Origin: Pseudoteredinibacter isoporae_A
Lineage (GTDB): Bacteria > Pseudomonadota > Gammaproteobacteria > Pseudomonadales > Cellvibrionaceae
Assembly: GCF_040372805.1 (NCBI RefSeq)
Contig: NZ_BAABWJ010000009.1
Span: 1-64,000 of the forward strand
Reading direction: 5' to 3'
DNA length: 64,000 bases
The translations under genes and the position numbers were made by a program. Of this stretch, positions 42,347 through 51,399 are shown piece after piece. How positions within the stretch are numbered: the stretch's first letter is position 1; each line of letters opens with the position of its first letter. The notes below the pieces were generated by a model. The model saw only the letters and a program-made list of their open reading frames with translations, had not been told where the DNA came from and did no database searches.

Positions 42347-43195
42347 TCAGAGTTTGTCTAAATCGCAATTCAGCTGATGATCCATATTCAAAGCGGGTTG
42401 CTGGGTATCAGGACAGCCGACAACTTTAGCGGGCACACCGGCAACGGTGGTGTGTGGTTCAACATCTTTCAATACAACGCTACCTGCACCTACTTTGGCG
42501 CCTTCACCAATTTCAATATTGCCAATAATTTTTGCGCCTGCACTGATCAATACACCGGCTCGCACCTTGGGGTGGCGATCGCCAGAAACCTTGCCGGTTC
42601 CGCCGAGTGTAACGGCCTGCATAATGGATACATTGTCTTCGACAACAGCGGTCTCACCAATCACAATGCCTGTGGCATGGTCGAGCATAATGCCCTGGCC
42701 AATGGTGGCCGCAGGGTGAATATCAACTGAAAAAACCACTGAGATACGGTTTTGGAAAAACAAAGCCAAAGCCTGGCGTTCATGGCGCCACAACCAATTT
42801 GCAATGCGAAAAGCCTGCAATGCGTGGAAGCCTTTGTAATACAAAAAGGGAATCGATAGGGAATTGCAGGCGGAATCTCGATGTTTAACGGCAGCGATAT
42901 CCGCACGCATGGCGGCACCAATCGTTGGGTCTGCGCGCAATGCCTGATGAATGACTTCTCGAATTAACAACGCGGATGCTTCTGGGCTCTCCAGTTTGTT
43001 GGCGAGATGGTAGCTGAGTGAGCACTCCAGAGATTCGTGATTCAGAATGGTGGCGTGCAGAAAACTGGCTAAAATGGGTTCTTTTTCGGCTTGTTGCTGG
43101 GTTTCCTGACGAATACTTTCCCAGACGAAATCACCGTGTTCAGAACCGCTGTTTGCTTTTGCGGTATGGGCTGTATTTGGGGCGCCTATATTCAT
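42347..43195 (-). CDS. cysE: Serine acetyltransferase
   Basis: CysE forms O-acetylserine for cysteine synthesis. The protein has 282 residues. The N-terminal helical domain contains WESIRQETQQQAEKEPILAS, and the C-terminal left-handed beta-helix has hexapeptide repeats such as ATIGQGIMLDHATGIVIGET and GAKIIGNIEIGEGAKVGAGS, with the catalytic His in LDHATGIVIGE. It is longer at the N-terminus than some homologues and ends with NMDHQLNCDLDKL. It stands alone, with srkA 142 bases upstream. Confidence 0.94.
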   Translation of the reverse strand: MNIGAPNTAHTAKANSGSEHGDFVWESIRQETQQQAEKEPILASFLHATILNHESLECSLSYHLANKLESPEASALLIREVIHQALRADPTIGAAMRADIAAVKHRDSACNSLSIPFLYYKGFHALQAFRIANWLWRHERQALALFFQNRISVVFSVDIHPAATIGQGIMLDHATGIVIGETAVVEDNVSIMQAVTLGGTGKVSGDRHPKVRAGVLISAGAKIIGNIEIGEGAKVGAGSVVLKDVEPHTTVAGVPAKVVGCPDTQQPALNMDHQLNCDLDKL

Positions 43196-43337
43196 TCGCC
43201 TTCACCTATATCATGATTTTCGCATGTAACTATATCCTATAAGCCCGGAGGCTGCCCCCAGGCTAACAAGGATTGGCTATCAATTTTTGTAAAGTCTGAC
43301 CAGTTGCCCTGGAAAGCCGACAAGCCGAGTAAACGCG

Positions 43338-44315
43338 TTAATAAACCTGCAGGGCGGGTTCCTGCATGGCCGCCAATTGCTCCCGTAGGGAAAGGATATG
43401 TTCGGCCCAATAACGTTCGGTATTGAACCAGGGAAAGGCTTTTGGAAAAGCCGGATCACCCCAGCGTCGTGCCAGCCAGGCTGAATACTGCATCAATCGC
43501 AAGCTGCGTAAGGCTTCGATCAGTTGGATTTCAGCCGTGTCAAAATCACAGAACTCACGGTACCCCTCAAGGATTTCGCTCAATTGTTCGGTCTGTTGAA
43601 GGCGAGTGCCCGACAGCAACATCCACAGATCTTGTACCGCCGGGGCCATTCGCGCGTCATCGAAGTCCACAAAATGAGCGGTGTCGTGTCGCCAGAGAAT
43701 ATTGCCGATATGGCAGTCCCCGTGGCATCGAATCCACTTGGCATCACTGCGAGCAAAAGTCTCTTCGACCCGTTGCAAGATGTCCAGACTGAGGCTGTCA
43801 TAGGCGGGAATTAAATCATCCGGAATAAATTTCTCAGCCAGCAAAAATTCGCGGCTGGCCCGGCCGAAACTTTCAATGTCCAGTTTGGGACGATATTGAA
43901 AGTCGCTTTGTTTGCCCATTTGGTGAATACGTCCCAAGGCTCGGCCAATGCTGAATAGTTGGTCCAAATCGCCAGTTTCAGGCGCGTGTCCTCCCTGGCG
44001 GGGGTACAGCGCAAAATAGAAACCGGCATGTTCGAACAAAGTGTCCCCCTGTCCATTTTCCCAAGGGGCAACCACCGAGAGATCCAAATCTCGCAGAGCT
44101 TGGCTGAACTGGTGTTCTTCCAAAATCTGTTCCCGGCTCCAGCGTTCCGGGCGGTAGAACTTTCCAATTAACGCCGGTGCATCCTCAATGCCTATCTGGT
44201 AAACCCGATTTTCATAACTGTTCAATGGGTATATACGCAGATCACAAATCAGCCCCTGGGATTCCACTGCGTCGATTACGGTCTCGGGATGTAAGGCATC
44301 GTAGGGGTGTTGCAT
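43338..44315 (-). CDS. srkA: Stress response serine/threonine kinase SrkA
   Basis: This is a YihE/RdoA-type kinase with 325 residues from ATG 44315, which has GAGAG 6 bases upstream; the ATG at 44330 has no Shine-Dalgarno. It has an aminoglycoside-phosphotransferase-like fold: NSYENRVYQIGIEDAPALIG at the N lobe, RCHGDCHIGNILWR (catalytic loop) and VDFDDARMAP (metal-binding DFD). SrkA counters reactive-oxygen and envelope-stress killing in E. coli. No dsbA gene follows, in contrast to E. coli. Confidence 0.92.
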   Translation of the reverse strand: MQHPYDALHPETVIDAVESQGLICDLRIYPLNSYENRVYQIGIEDAPALIGKFYRPERWSREQILEEHQFSQALRDLDLSVVAPWENGQGDTLFEHAGFYFALYPRQGGHAPETGDLDQLFSIGRALGRIHQMGKQSDFQYRPKLDIESFGRASREFLLAEKFIPDDLIPAYDSLSLDILQRVEETFARSDAKWIRCHGDCHIGNILWRHDTAHFVDFDDARMAPAVQDLWMLLSGTRLQQTEQLSEILEGYREFCDFDTAEIQLIEALRSLRLMQYSAWLARRWGDPAFPKAFPWFNTERYWAEHILSLREQLAAMQEPALQVY

Positions 44316-44506
44316 AGGGACTCTCTTCATTCTGTCGCCGCGTGGGAACGCTTGTTGCTGGCACAGGTGGTTGTGCCCATCTCAGGCATAGGATACGCGA
44401 AAAGCCGACCCTGGGGATATGGGAATGTGTATAAGGCCCTGTCTTAATGCCTCATGGCAGGTATAATCCTTGGCTGATTTTTAATCCGCATTCAGAGGTG
44501 TAGGGC

Positions 44507-45925
44507 ATGGCCATCCCAGGCATAAAAGACGTAATTCTCACATTGCTGTTCTCTGTGTTGGTGAGTTCTGGCTTGGCGGGTTCTGTATCAGCACAATCTG
44601 CTGATCAACCGCCTGTAGAAGTCGCGGCAACGGATGTGGGGCTTGATGAAGCAACAGGGGGCGACTCTGTTTCCGAAGCCGATGCGCAAGCACTAACTGA
44701 ACCGGTGCCGGAGGCTGAGGAAAAGCAAGCCTATGGCTTTTTGCAAAGCCACAGTGTGTTCTCAAAGGTGTTGGATGAAGAGCGTCGTTACAAAGTTTAT
44801 TTGCCTGCCAGCTATTACGCCAAGCCGGATTACAATTATCCTGTGCTGTACCTGGTTGATGGTGATTACAACTTCTTGAGCATTGCGGCCATGGTTGAGA
44901 ATCTGGCGAAGGGGAATAATCCTTTGATTCCAGAGATGATCGTAGTGGGTATTTCGGCGAAAGGTATCGCCAGCTACCGAAATAATATGCAGCCTTCCTT
45001 GCCCCTGGGCAAAGGTGGAGATGCCGATGATTTTCTGAGCTTTATCCAAGATGAGTTGAAAGCTGAGATTCGGCAACACTATCGCAGTTCGGGTTTTGAT
45101 ATTTTGGAGGGACAATCCATTGGGGGGCTGTTTGTGGTGAACAGTTTGTTGACCAACAGCGACAGCTTTTCCGCGTACATTGCGATCAGCCCAATGATGT
45201 GGTGGGAAAGTTATCGCATGGAAGGCAAGGTTGAAGACTACCTGAAAAAAATCAAAGCGCCGACGAAGAAGTTGTATTTATCGCTAGCCAATGAGCCTCG
45301 CATGGGGGTGTACGGTTTGGTGGAGCAGCTTGATCGCCATCGCCCGCCTGCTGTGGATTGGGACTTCAAACACTTTAGCCAAGAGAACCATGATTCCGTG
45401 ACGCTTCCGGCATTGCGTCATGCGTTGAAAGATCTGTTTGCGGGTTGGTACATCTCCTATAAAGATTTGGCGGCCTATGAGAATTTCGATGCCGTACGCA
45501 ATCATTATCAAGGATACTTGCAGCGTTTTAATTTGCAGCAGGCCATTCCTGCCTACACCTACAAAGCCTTGATGCACCAATATCCGAAAGAGGAAAAAGC
45601 AGAAAAGGCGGCGAGCCTGTATTTGCAGACCACCCAGCATCTGCCACTGTCACTGATCGATCTGCGTAACCATTTGGCGGCTTTGGCCATCAAAGAAAAA
45701 GAATATGACAAAGCAGGTGAATTACTGCAGGCGTCTTTTAAGGAAAACGCCAACGACTTCAGTGTCCAGCAGGCGATCTCGAAATGGCATCGTGCTCAAC
45801 GCCAATGGGATGAAGCGGAAGAAGCGGCAAGCAATGCTCTGGCACTGGCCAAACAGCAGTTACAGCGAGACTGGATGATAGCGATTCTTGAAGATGAGTT
45901 AGCGGAGATTCGAGAACGAAAATAA
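44507..45925 (+). CDS. Secreted esterase-family alpha/beta hydrolase with helical C-terminal repeats
   Basis: The protein has 472 residues. The signal peptide (about 1-30, ending SVSAQSA) is followed by an acidic linker to about residue 70, a putative esterase domain (about 75-320; EERRYKVYLPASYY, YPVLYLVDGDYNF, nucleophile Ser in LEGQSIGGLFVVN) and a C-terminal helical region of TPR-like character (about 330-470). The esterase domain is that of the Fes/IroE/antigen-85 fold, which hydrolyses siderophores or other esters; no siderophore genes are close. A His in the NHDSVTLPALRHAL segment may complete the triad. The substrate is unknown. Confidence 0.8.
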   Translation: MAIPGIKDVILTLLFSVLVSSGLAGSVSAQSADQPPVEVAATDVGLDEATGGDSVSEADAQALTEPVPEAEEKQAYGFLQSHSVFSKVLDEERRYKVYLPASYYAKPDYNYPVLYLVDGDYNFLSIAAMVENLAKGNNPLIPEMIVVGISAKGIASYRNNMQPSLPLGKGGDADDFLSFIQDELKAEIRQHYRSSGFDILEGQSIGGLFVVNSLLTNSDSFSAYIAISPMMWWESYRMEGKVEDYLKKIKAPTKKLYLSLANEPRMGVYGLVEQLDRHRPPAVDWDFKHFSQENHDSVTLPALRHALKDLFAGWYISYKDLAAYENFDAVRNHYQGYLQRFNLQQAIPAYTYKALMHQYPKEEKAEKAASLYLQTTQHLPLSLIDLRNHLAALAIKEKEYDKAGELLQASFKENANDFSVQQAISKWHRAQRQWDEAEEAASNALALAKQQLQRDWMIAILEDELAEIRERK

Positions 45926-45947
45926 GAAACATGTACGAATAGACAAT

Positions 45948-45977
45948 AAAAAAGCCGGCAAATATGCCGGCTTTTTT
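45948..45977. terminator. Bidirectional terminator between the esterase and mscS
   Basis: AAAAAAGCCGGCA and TGCCGGCTTTTTT make a 13-bp stem with an AATA loop and A/T runs on both sides, serving both convergent genes. Confidence 0.93.
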
Positions 45978-45996
45978 GTGTCGCTGTGAAGTGGGT

Positions 45997-46818
45997 TTAC
46001 GCCTGGTGATTGTACAGATGCACATCGCGTTGTGGGAAAGGAATGCTGATTTTTGCCTTATCCAAAGCCACTTTCATTTGTTCATTGATGTCGAAGTATA
46101 CATCCCAGTAATCATCTGGCGTCGCCCAAGGCCATACGGCTAAATTTACCGAGCTGTCACCCATGGAGTCCACACCGACAAACGGTGCTGGGCTGTCCAT
46201 CACTTTGGGGTGTGACTCCATTACTTTCATGATCACTTTTTTCGCTTTGGCGATATCTGAATCATAAGAAATGCCAATGCTCAGGTCGACACGCAGCTGG
46301 CCTTCGCCACTGAAGTTCACCACATTGCCATTGGACATGGCGCCATTGGGGACAATGACTTGTTTGTTGTCCAGGGTAACCAGAACGGTGACAAAAATCT
46401 GAATATCTTTCACGACACCCAGTTCACCTTGAGCTTTGATTAAATCGCCAACCTTGTAGGGTTTGAACAAAATAATTAAAACGCCACCTGCAAAGTTAGC
46501 CAGGCTGCCCTGTAAGGCCAGGCCTACCGCCAAACCGGCTGCACCCAGAACGGCGATGAAGGAGGTGGTTTCGATGCCGACCATCGATGCAACGCTGAGT
46601 GCCAATAGGGCTTTTAAACCCCAGGAAACCAGATTGCTGATAAAGCTGATCAGGGTCTCATCGGTGTTGGATTTTTTCAGCCCGGACTGAGTAATTTTCA
46701 CCACAATGCCAATCAGCCAAAGGCCGACAAGTAGAGTGGCGAGGGCCAGTAAAAGGCGTGGTGTGTAGCTCATAAAGAGCTCGACTGCGACTTGAGAGTA
46801 ATGGTTAATCTGTTCCAT
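45997..46818 (-). CDS. Small-conductance mechanosensitive channel (MscS family)
   Basis: The protein has 273 residues. Three N-terminal transmembrane helices (about 15-38, 55-80, 84-110) are followed by the pore-lining Gly/Ala-rich helix AVLGAAGLAVGLALQGSLAN and the cytoplasmic vestibule with VPNGAMSNGNVVNFS and a C-terminal beta/alpha domain. It opens on membrane tension during osmotic downshift. The gene is solitary. Confidence 0.94.
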   Translation of the reverse strand: MEQINHYSQVAVELFMSYTPRLLLALATLLVGLWLIGIVVKITQSGLKKSNTDETLISFISNLVSWGLKALLALSVASMVGIETTSFIAVLGAAGLAVGLALQGSLANFAGGVLIILFKPYKVGDLIKAQGELGVVKDIQIFVTVLVTLDNKQVIVPNGAMSNGNVVNFSGEGQLRVDLSIGISYDSDIAKAKKVIMKVMESHPKVMDSPAPFVGVDSMGDSSVNLAVWPWATPDDYWDVYFDINEQMKVALDKAKISIPFPQRDVHLYNHQA

Positions 46819-46930
46819 TTTTATATCTCCATGATAGATAGAGTGGAACAGATGCTAGCAAGAGGGAATGAATTGAAGCTGAACTGTGCAGGGCGGGATC
46901 GCCCTGCGCTGTGTGTGCTCGTCGCGTGAA

Positions 46931-48055
46931 CTAGCGTTTGCGAACGACCAGGCTGCCAATGGAGTAACCGGCGCCAAAGGAACAGATCACGCCGTGATCT
47001 CCGGCTTGCAGATCCTGAGAATACTTGTGGAAGGCAATCAGTGAGCCCGCTGATGCGGTGTTGGCAAACTCGTCCAGAACGATGGGCGCTTCTTCCGCGC
47101 TCGCGTCGCGGCCCAGCAGCTTTTTGCTGATCAATAAATTCATATTGATATTGGCTTGATGCAACCACCAGCGTTTTACATTTTCAGCCGTCAGATCATG
47201 GCGAGAGAGATGCTCGCTGATGTGTTCGGCCGCCAATGGGCACACCTCTTTAAACACTTTACGGCCGTTCTGGTGGAACAGGTTTTCCTTCCAGAATGGA
47301 TCGACGTCGTTGGTGCGAGCCGCATGACCAAAGCTGGAACGAATATTGTTAGAAAACGAGGTGAAGGCCTTGGTGCTGAGAACATCCCAGCAGTTTTCTG
47401 AATTGGCGGTTTCTTCTGCCTCTACGATGGTCGCGGTGGCAACGTCGCCGAAAATAAAGTGGCTGTCTCGATCGGAGTAGTCAATCTGCGGCGTGGTGAG
47501 TTCAGGGTTGATGCAAAGCACGGCTTTGGCGGTACCAGCGGTCACCATTTCATAGGCTCGTTGCAGAGCAAAAGTTGCAGCCGAGCAAGCTACCAACATG
47601 TCGAAGCCGAAACCTTCAATACCCAAAGCGGTTTGAACCTCGATCGCAATCGCGGGGTAGGAGCGTTGTGTGTAAGCGCAGCTGACGATAACGGCATCGA
47701 TATCCGCCGCTGTCTTATTGGCTGCAGCCATAGCATCTTTTGCAGCTTCAATGGCCATCAATGCCTGGTCACTGGTTTCGTCCTCCGCTTTCAGGGGGAT
47801 CACAGGATACAGGCGATCAACATCCAAGATACCTTCTTTGCGATACACATAGCGGCTTTTGATGCCGGATGCCTTCTCAATAAATTCCGCACTGGATTTG
47901 GCTTTGGCGGTCAGTTCGCCAGCCTCGATGGCTGCGGCATTCTCTTCGTTGTACTTATCAGCATAGGCATTTAAGGCCTCAACCAGTTCTTCATTACTTA
48001 CGCTGTGTGGGGGGGTGTACAGGCCCGTGCCGCTAATGACGATGTTCTTATTCAT
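46931..48055 (-). CDS. Beta-ketoacyl-ACP synthase III family protein
   Basis: The protein has 374 residues from ATG 48055; a TTG start at 48073 is less likely. It has the thiolase fold with catalytic Cys in LVACSAATFAL, His in WWLHQANINMN and Asn in DEFANTASAGSL. It is longer than E. coli FabH (317), mostly because of an N-terminal segment around residues 25-75. Such KASIII proteins start fatty-acid chains from an acyl-CoA, or feed beta-oxidation products into synthesis; which one is not decided by the sequence. It stands alone, not in a fab operon. Confidence 0.85.
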   Translation of the reverse strand: MNKNIVISGTGLYTPPHSVSNEELVEALNAYADKYNEENAAAIEAGELTAKAKSSAEFIEKASGIKSRYVYRKEGILDVDRLYPVIPLKAEDETSDQALMAIEAAKDAMAAANKTAADIDAVIVSCAYTQRSYPAIAIEVQTALGIEGFGFDMLVACSAATFALQRAYEMVTAGTAKAVLCINPELTTPQIDYSDRDSHFIFGDVATATIVEAEETANSENCWDVLSTKAFTSFSNNIRSSFGHAARTNDVDPFWKENLFHQNGRKVFKEVCPLAAEHISEHLSRHDLTAENVKRWWLHQANINMNLLISKKLLGRDASAEEAPIVLDEFANTASAGSLIAFHKYSQDLQAGDHGVICSFGAGYSIGSLVVRKR

Positions 48056-48216
48056 AATATTGTTGTGTTCCAAAATGCGGTAAAACTCATGGGATTTGCC
48101 GTTAAATGGTCAGCTTTATGGCGATATCAGCTGTTTTCCGGCGAACAGTTGCATAACAAAAGCATGTGGCTCAATTGTCGCCTAGGCCTGTAGTGAGTGT
48201 CTAATTTCGCTGTGGA

Positions 48217-48939
48217 TTAACTGGTCATATGTTGGGGTGTTCTGGCCAGGCAGGCGATATCAACTGATGTGGCGTCATGCTCCATTAAAAGCTGGCTGAT
48301 GACATTGGCTGTGCTGGCGGTTGTCATTACATCATCGACCAGCAACAGCTTGAGGCCGGCGACTGTGCTGCGAATCTGAAAGCTGGTTTTCAAATTATTC
48401 AGCCTTTGTTTGCGGCTTAATCCTTGCTGACTCCGGCTCCAGCGCCTTTTGGCTAATGTAGAGCGGTATGGAAGCTGACAGGTTCGGGATAGGGCCTTCG
48501 CCAACAGATAGGATTGGTTATAGCCTCGCCAAAACCGCTTCAATGGGTGGCTGGGTACGGCTAATACCGCATCAAATGTTTCACCGCTCTGTTCCAGATA
48601 CATATCAACGGTTCGGCTTAATTGGGTTTCTAAAAAACGCCTCGCGGGCCGATCGGCCTGATATTTAAAGCGTTGAATCAAAGTGCTGATCGGGAATTCG
48701 TATCGCCAAAGGCAAAGACAATGCCTGAACGCCGGGGGTGCTTTCAAGCAGTGTGGACACAGTTCGGCACCGTGGCCTAAAGGCAATGCACAGCGCTGGC
48801 AGCAATGTTCAAGCCAGGGCAGGCCAGCGAGACAAGGTGAACAGGCGGGTTCGTCGGGTTTGCCGCAAAACAGGCACTGGTCGGGGAAGCACTTTTCGGC
48901 AATATTAAGAAGAAGACGGGAGGTTATTGGTGTGGGCAT
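48217..48939 (-). CDS. comF: ComF family protein
   Basis: The protein has 240 residues from ATG 48939. The N-terminal zinc ribbon carries CLFCGKPDEPACSPC and CCQRCALPLGHGAELCPHC, and the C-terminal phosphoribosyltransferase domain has LLLVDDVMTTAST, the PRPP-binding loop. ComF proteins support natural DNA uptake in competent bacteria. The longer frame to 49023 would need a TTG start with no good ribosome site. It diverges from bioB, with the BirA-like operator between them. Confidence 0.88.
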   Translation of the reverse strand: MPTPITSRLLLNIAEKCFPDQCLFCGKPDEPACSPCLAGLPWLEHCCQRCALPLGHGAELCPHCLKAPPAFRHCLCLWRYEFPISTLIQRFKYQADRPARRFLETQLSRTVDMYLEQSGETFDAVLAVPSHPLKRFWRGYNQSYLLAKALSRTCQLPYRSTLAKRRWSRSQQGLSRKQRLNNLKTSFQIRSTVAGLKLLLVDDVMTTASTANVISQLLMEHDATSVDIACLARTPQHMTS

Positions 48940-48980
48940 GATGGCTTGAGTATCTCCTTCGAGTGTGGACCTGGAAACCT

Positions 48981-49033
48981 TAGTTAACCGTTTGGGGTTT
49001 TTGGGTTGACAGGGTGATTTCAACTCTTATGAT
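48981..49033 (+). promoter_or_regulatory. bio operon promoter overlapping a BirA-like operator
   Basis: TAGTTAACC (48981-48989), 14 bases, then GGTTGACAG (49004-49012): near-inverted half-sites, GTTAACC against GGTTGAC, of the BirA type. The right half overlaps a perfect -35 TTGACA (49006-49011), which is followed after 16 bases by -10 TATGAT (49028-49033). Holo-BirA bound here would block RNA polymerase when biotin is plentiful. Start is near 49040, about 100 bases ahead of bioB. Confidence 0.65.
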
Positions 49034-49143
49034 GCTAGCTCTATAAGATCAGGGCTAAAGCCCAAAGTGTGATTTAGCTGCCGAGCTGCCAAACAACGTG
49101 CACTTGCCCACATACGTATAAAACGAGAACAAGAGAGATCACC

Positions 49144-50205
49144 ATGTTCAACGCCGACATTCGCCACGACTGGACCCGCCAGGAAATCAGTGAACTGATG
49201 AATTTGCCTTTCAATGAACTGATGTTTCAGGCTCAGGTGATACACCGCCAGAACTTCGATCCGAACCAAGTGCAGGTGAGTATTCTCTGTTCCATCAAGA
49301 CTGGCGCTTGTCCGGAAGATTGTGCCTACTGCCCCCAAAGCGCCCGATACGATACCGGTCTTGAAAAAGAACGTCTGATGCAACTGGAAAAGGTACTGAA
49401 CGAAGCCAAAGACGCTAAGGCCAAGGGCGCTACCCGTTTTTGCATGGGTGCCGCCTGGCGCTCTCCCAAGAAGAAAGATATGCCCCATGTAACCGCTATG
49501 GTTCGTGAAGTGAAAGCTCTGGGGCTGGAAACCTGCATGACTCTAGGGATGTTGAGCGAAGATCAGGCCGGTGAGTTGGCTGAAGCCGGTTTGGATTATT
49601 ACAACCACAATCTGGATACGTCGCCTGAATTCTATGGCGACATCATCACCACTCGCACTTACGGCGATCGTTTGGAAACATTGGATCATGTTCGCTCAGC
49701 AGGCATGAAGGTGTGCAGTGGCGGGATTTTGGGAATGGGTGAAGAACAGAACGATCGTATTGGTTTGATTCAGAATTTGGCCAACCTCCCTGAACACCCA
49801 GAATCCGTACCTATTAATATGTTGATTCGTATTAAAGGCACGCCGCTGGAAAATATGGACGATATTGATCCATTAGAATTTGTACGAGCGATTGCTGTTT
49901 CACGCATTGTCATGCCCAAATCTTATGTGCGTTTGTCAGCGGGTCGTGAGCAAATGAGCGATGAGTTGCAGGCGATGGCATTTATGGCTGGCGCAAATTC
50001 GATCTTCCTGGGCGATAAGCTGTTAACGGCCGCCAACCCCGGTGAGGGTAAAGATGCCAAATTGTTCAAACGTTTGGGCATCAACGCAGAAACCTTGGAA
50101 CAACCTCAGGAAGTTGAGCAAGACGATCAGGCTGTGGAAGAAGAATTACTGCAAGCCGTGAACGAAGCCAAATTCGATTCGCATTTCTACAATGCGGCAA
50201 AATGA
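49144..50205 (+). CDS. bioB: Biotin synthase
   Basis: BioB is the radical SAM enzyme that inserts sulfur into dethiobiotin. The protein has 353 residues. The motif KTGACPEDCAYCPQS holds the three cysteines of the 4Fe-4S cluster; further conserved segments include NHNLDTSPEFYGDI, the N-H-N-x-D-T signature, and SAGREQM. GAGAGA lies before the ATG. It leads the operon bioB-bioF-bioHC-bioD, ending three bases before bioF. Confidence 0.97.
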   Translation: MFNADIRHDWTRQEISELMNLPFNELMFQAQVIHRQNFDPNQVQVSILCSIKTGACPEDCAYCPQSARYDTGLEKERLMQLEKVLNEAKDAKAKGATRFCMGAAWRSPKKKDMPHVTAMVREVKALGLETCMTLGMLSEDQAGELAEAGLDYYNHNLDTSPEFYGDIITTRTYGDRLETLDHVRSAGMKVCSGGILGMGEEQNDRIGLIQNLANLPEHPESVPINMLIRIKGTPLENMDDIDPLEFVRAIAVSRIVMPKSYVRLSAGREQMSDELQAMAFMAGANSIFLGDKLLTAANPGEGKDAKLFKRLGINAETLEQPQEVEQDDQAVEEELLQAVNEAKFDSHFYNAAK

Positions 50206-50208
50206 TCC

Positions 50209-51390
50209 GTGTCTGTACTGCTTCACCGTTTGAATCAGAAACTGGAAGAGCGTCGAGAACAACAGCTTTATCGTAAGCGATTGAATCTCGATTCTCCCCA
50301 GGGAGCTGAGATTCAAATGGGCGACAAAACCCTCCTGAATTTCAGTAGCAATGATTACTTGGGGCTGGCAAATCACCCCGCTTTGATTGCGCGTGCGAAA
50401 CACAGTTTTGAGCAATTTGGTTTTGGTGCCGGCGCTTCACATCTGGTTTGCGGTCATAGCGATCTGCATGGTGAATTGGAACGGCGTTTAGCCGAGTTTA
50501 CCGCTCGAGACCGTGCACTGTGCTTTTCTTCCGGCTTTGCCGCCAATCTGGCTGTTCAACAGGTGTTGCTGGCAAAAGGCGATGCCGTATTTCACGATCG
50601 TCTGAATCATGCCTCCCTGTTGGATGGTGCTCAGTTAAGCGGCGCAAGACTGTTACGCTTTTCCCACAATGATGTGTCGCATTTGCAACAGCGTCTGAAT
50701 TCGACAACGGCTGCAGGTAAATTAATTGCGGTCGATGCGGTTTACAGCATGGATGGTGATCTGGCGCCACTGAAGCGCTTAGCCGACATAGCTCGAGAAG
50801 ACGGCGCCCTATTGTTGGCCGATGATGCTCACGGCTTTGCCGTTCTGGGCGAACACGGTGCTGGTAGCGCCGAGTATTGGGGTTTGAGTCAGGACGAACT
50901 CCCTATTCTCATGGGAACATTGGGAAAAGCCATGGGCAGTTACGGTGCCTTTATTGCAGGCAGTGAAGCACTGATCGAAGGCTTGATTCAGTTTGCGCGA
51001 CCCTACATTTACACCACCGCGTTGCCGCCCAGTGTGGCAGCAGCCAGTTTAGCGGCCTTGGACATTGTTCAGGGTGAGCCCGAACGTCGCCGTAAGCTGA
51101 TGGACTTGATTGCTTATTTCAGGGCGCGCGCTCGGGATTTGGGCTTGCCTCTGATGTCCTCACCGACGGCCATTCAGCCTTTGTTATTGGGTGATGCCGG
51201 CTTGGCACTGGACACGGCGAACGCTTTGCGGAAGCACGGTATTTTCCTCGCGGCGATCCGACCGCCAACCGTTCCTCAAAACAGTGCGCGTTTGAGAATT
51301 ACCTTGACGGCCGCCCATGAGCGAGCGCATGTCGATCACCTATTGAACATGCTGGATCAGAACGTGCCAGATTCAGTTCGTCAACAGTGA
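50209..51390 (+). CDS. bioF: 8-amino-7-oxononanoate synthase
   Basis: BioF condenses pimeloyl-ACP (or CoA) with alanine, using PLP. The protein has 393 residues, starting at GTG 50209 just after the bioB stop, so it is probably translationally coupled. Key motifs are NFSSNDYLGLANHP, DDAHGFAVLGEHGAG and MGTLGKAMGSYGAF, which carries the PLP-binding Lys. The next gene starts 9 bases after its stop. Confidence 0.96.
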   Translation: MSVLLHRLNQKLEERREQQLYRKRLNLDSPQGAEIQMGDKTLLNFSSNDYLGLANHPALIARAKHSFEQFGFGAGASHLVCGHSDLHGELERRLAEFTARDRALCFSSGFAANLAVQQVLLAKGDAVFHDRLNHASLLDGAQLSGARLLRFSHNDVSHLQQRLNSTTAAGKLIAVDAVYSMDGDLAPLKRLADIAREDGALLLADDAHGFAVLGEHGAGSAEYWGLSQDELPILMGTLGKAMGSYGAFIAGSEALIEGLIQFARPYIYTTALPPSVAAASLAALDIVQGEPERRRKLMDLIAYFRARARDLGLPLMSSPTAIQPLLLGDAGLALDTANALRKHGIFLAAIRPPTVPQNSARLRITLTAAHERAHVDHLLNMLDQNVPDSVRQQ

Positions 51391-51399
51391 AAACGGGTT

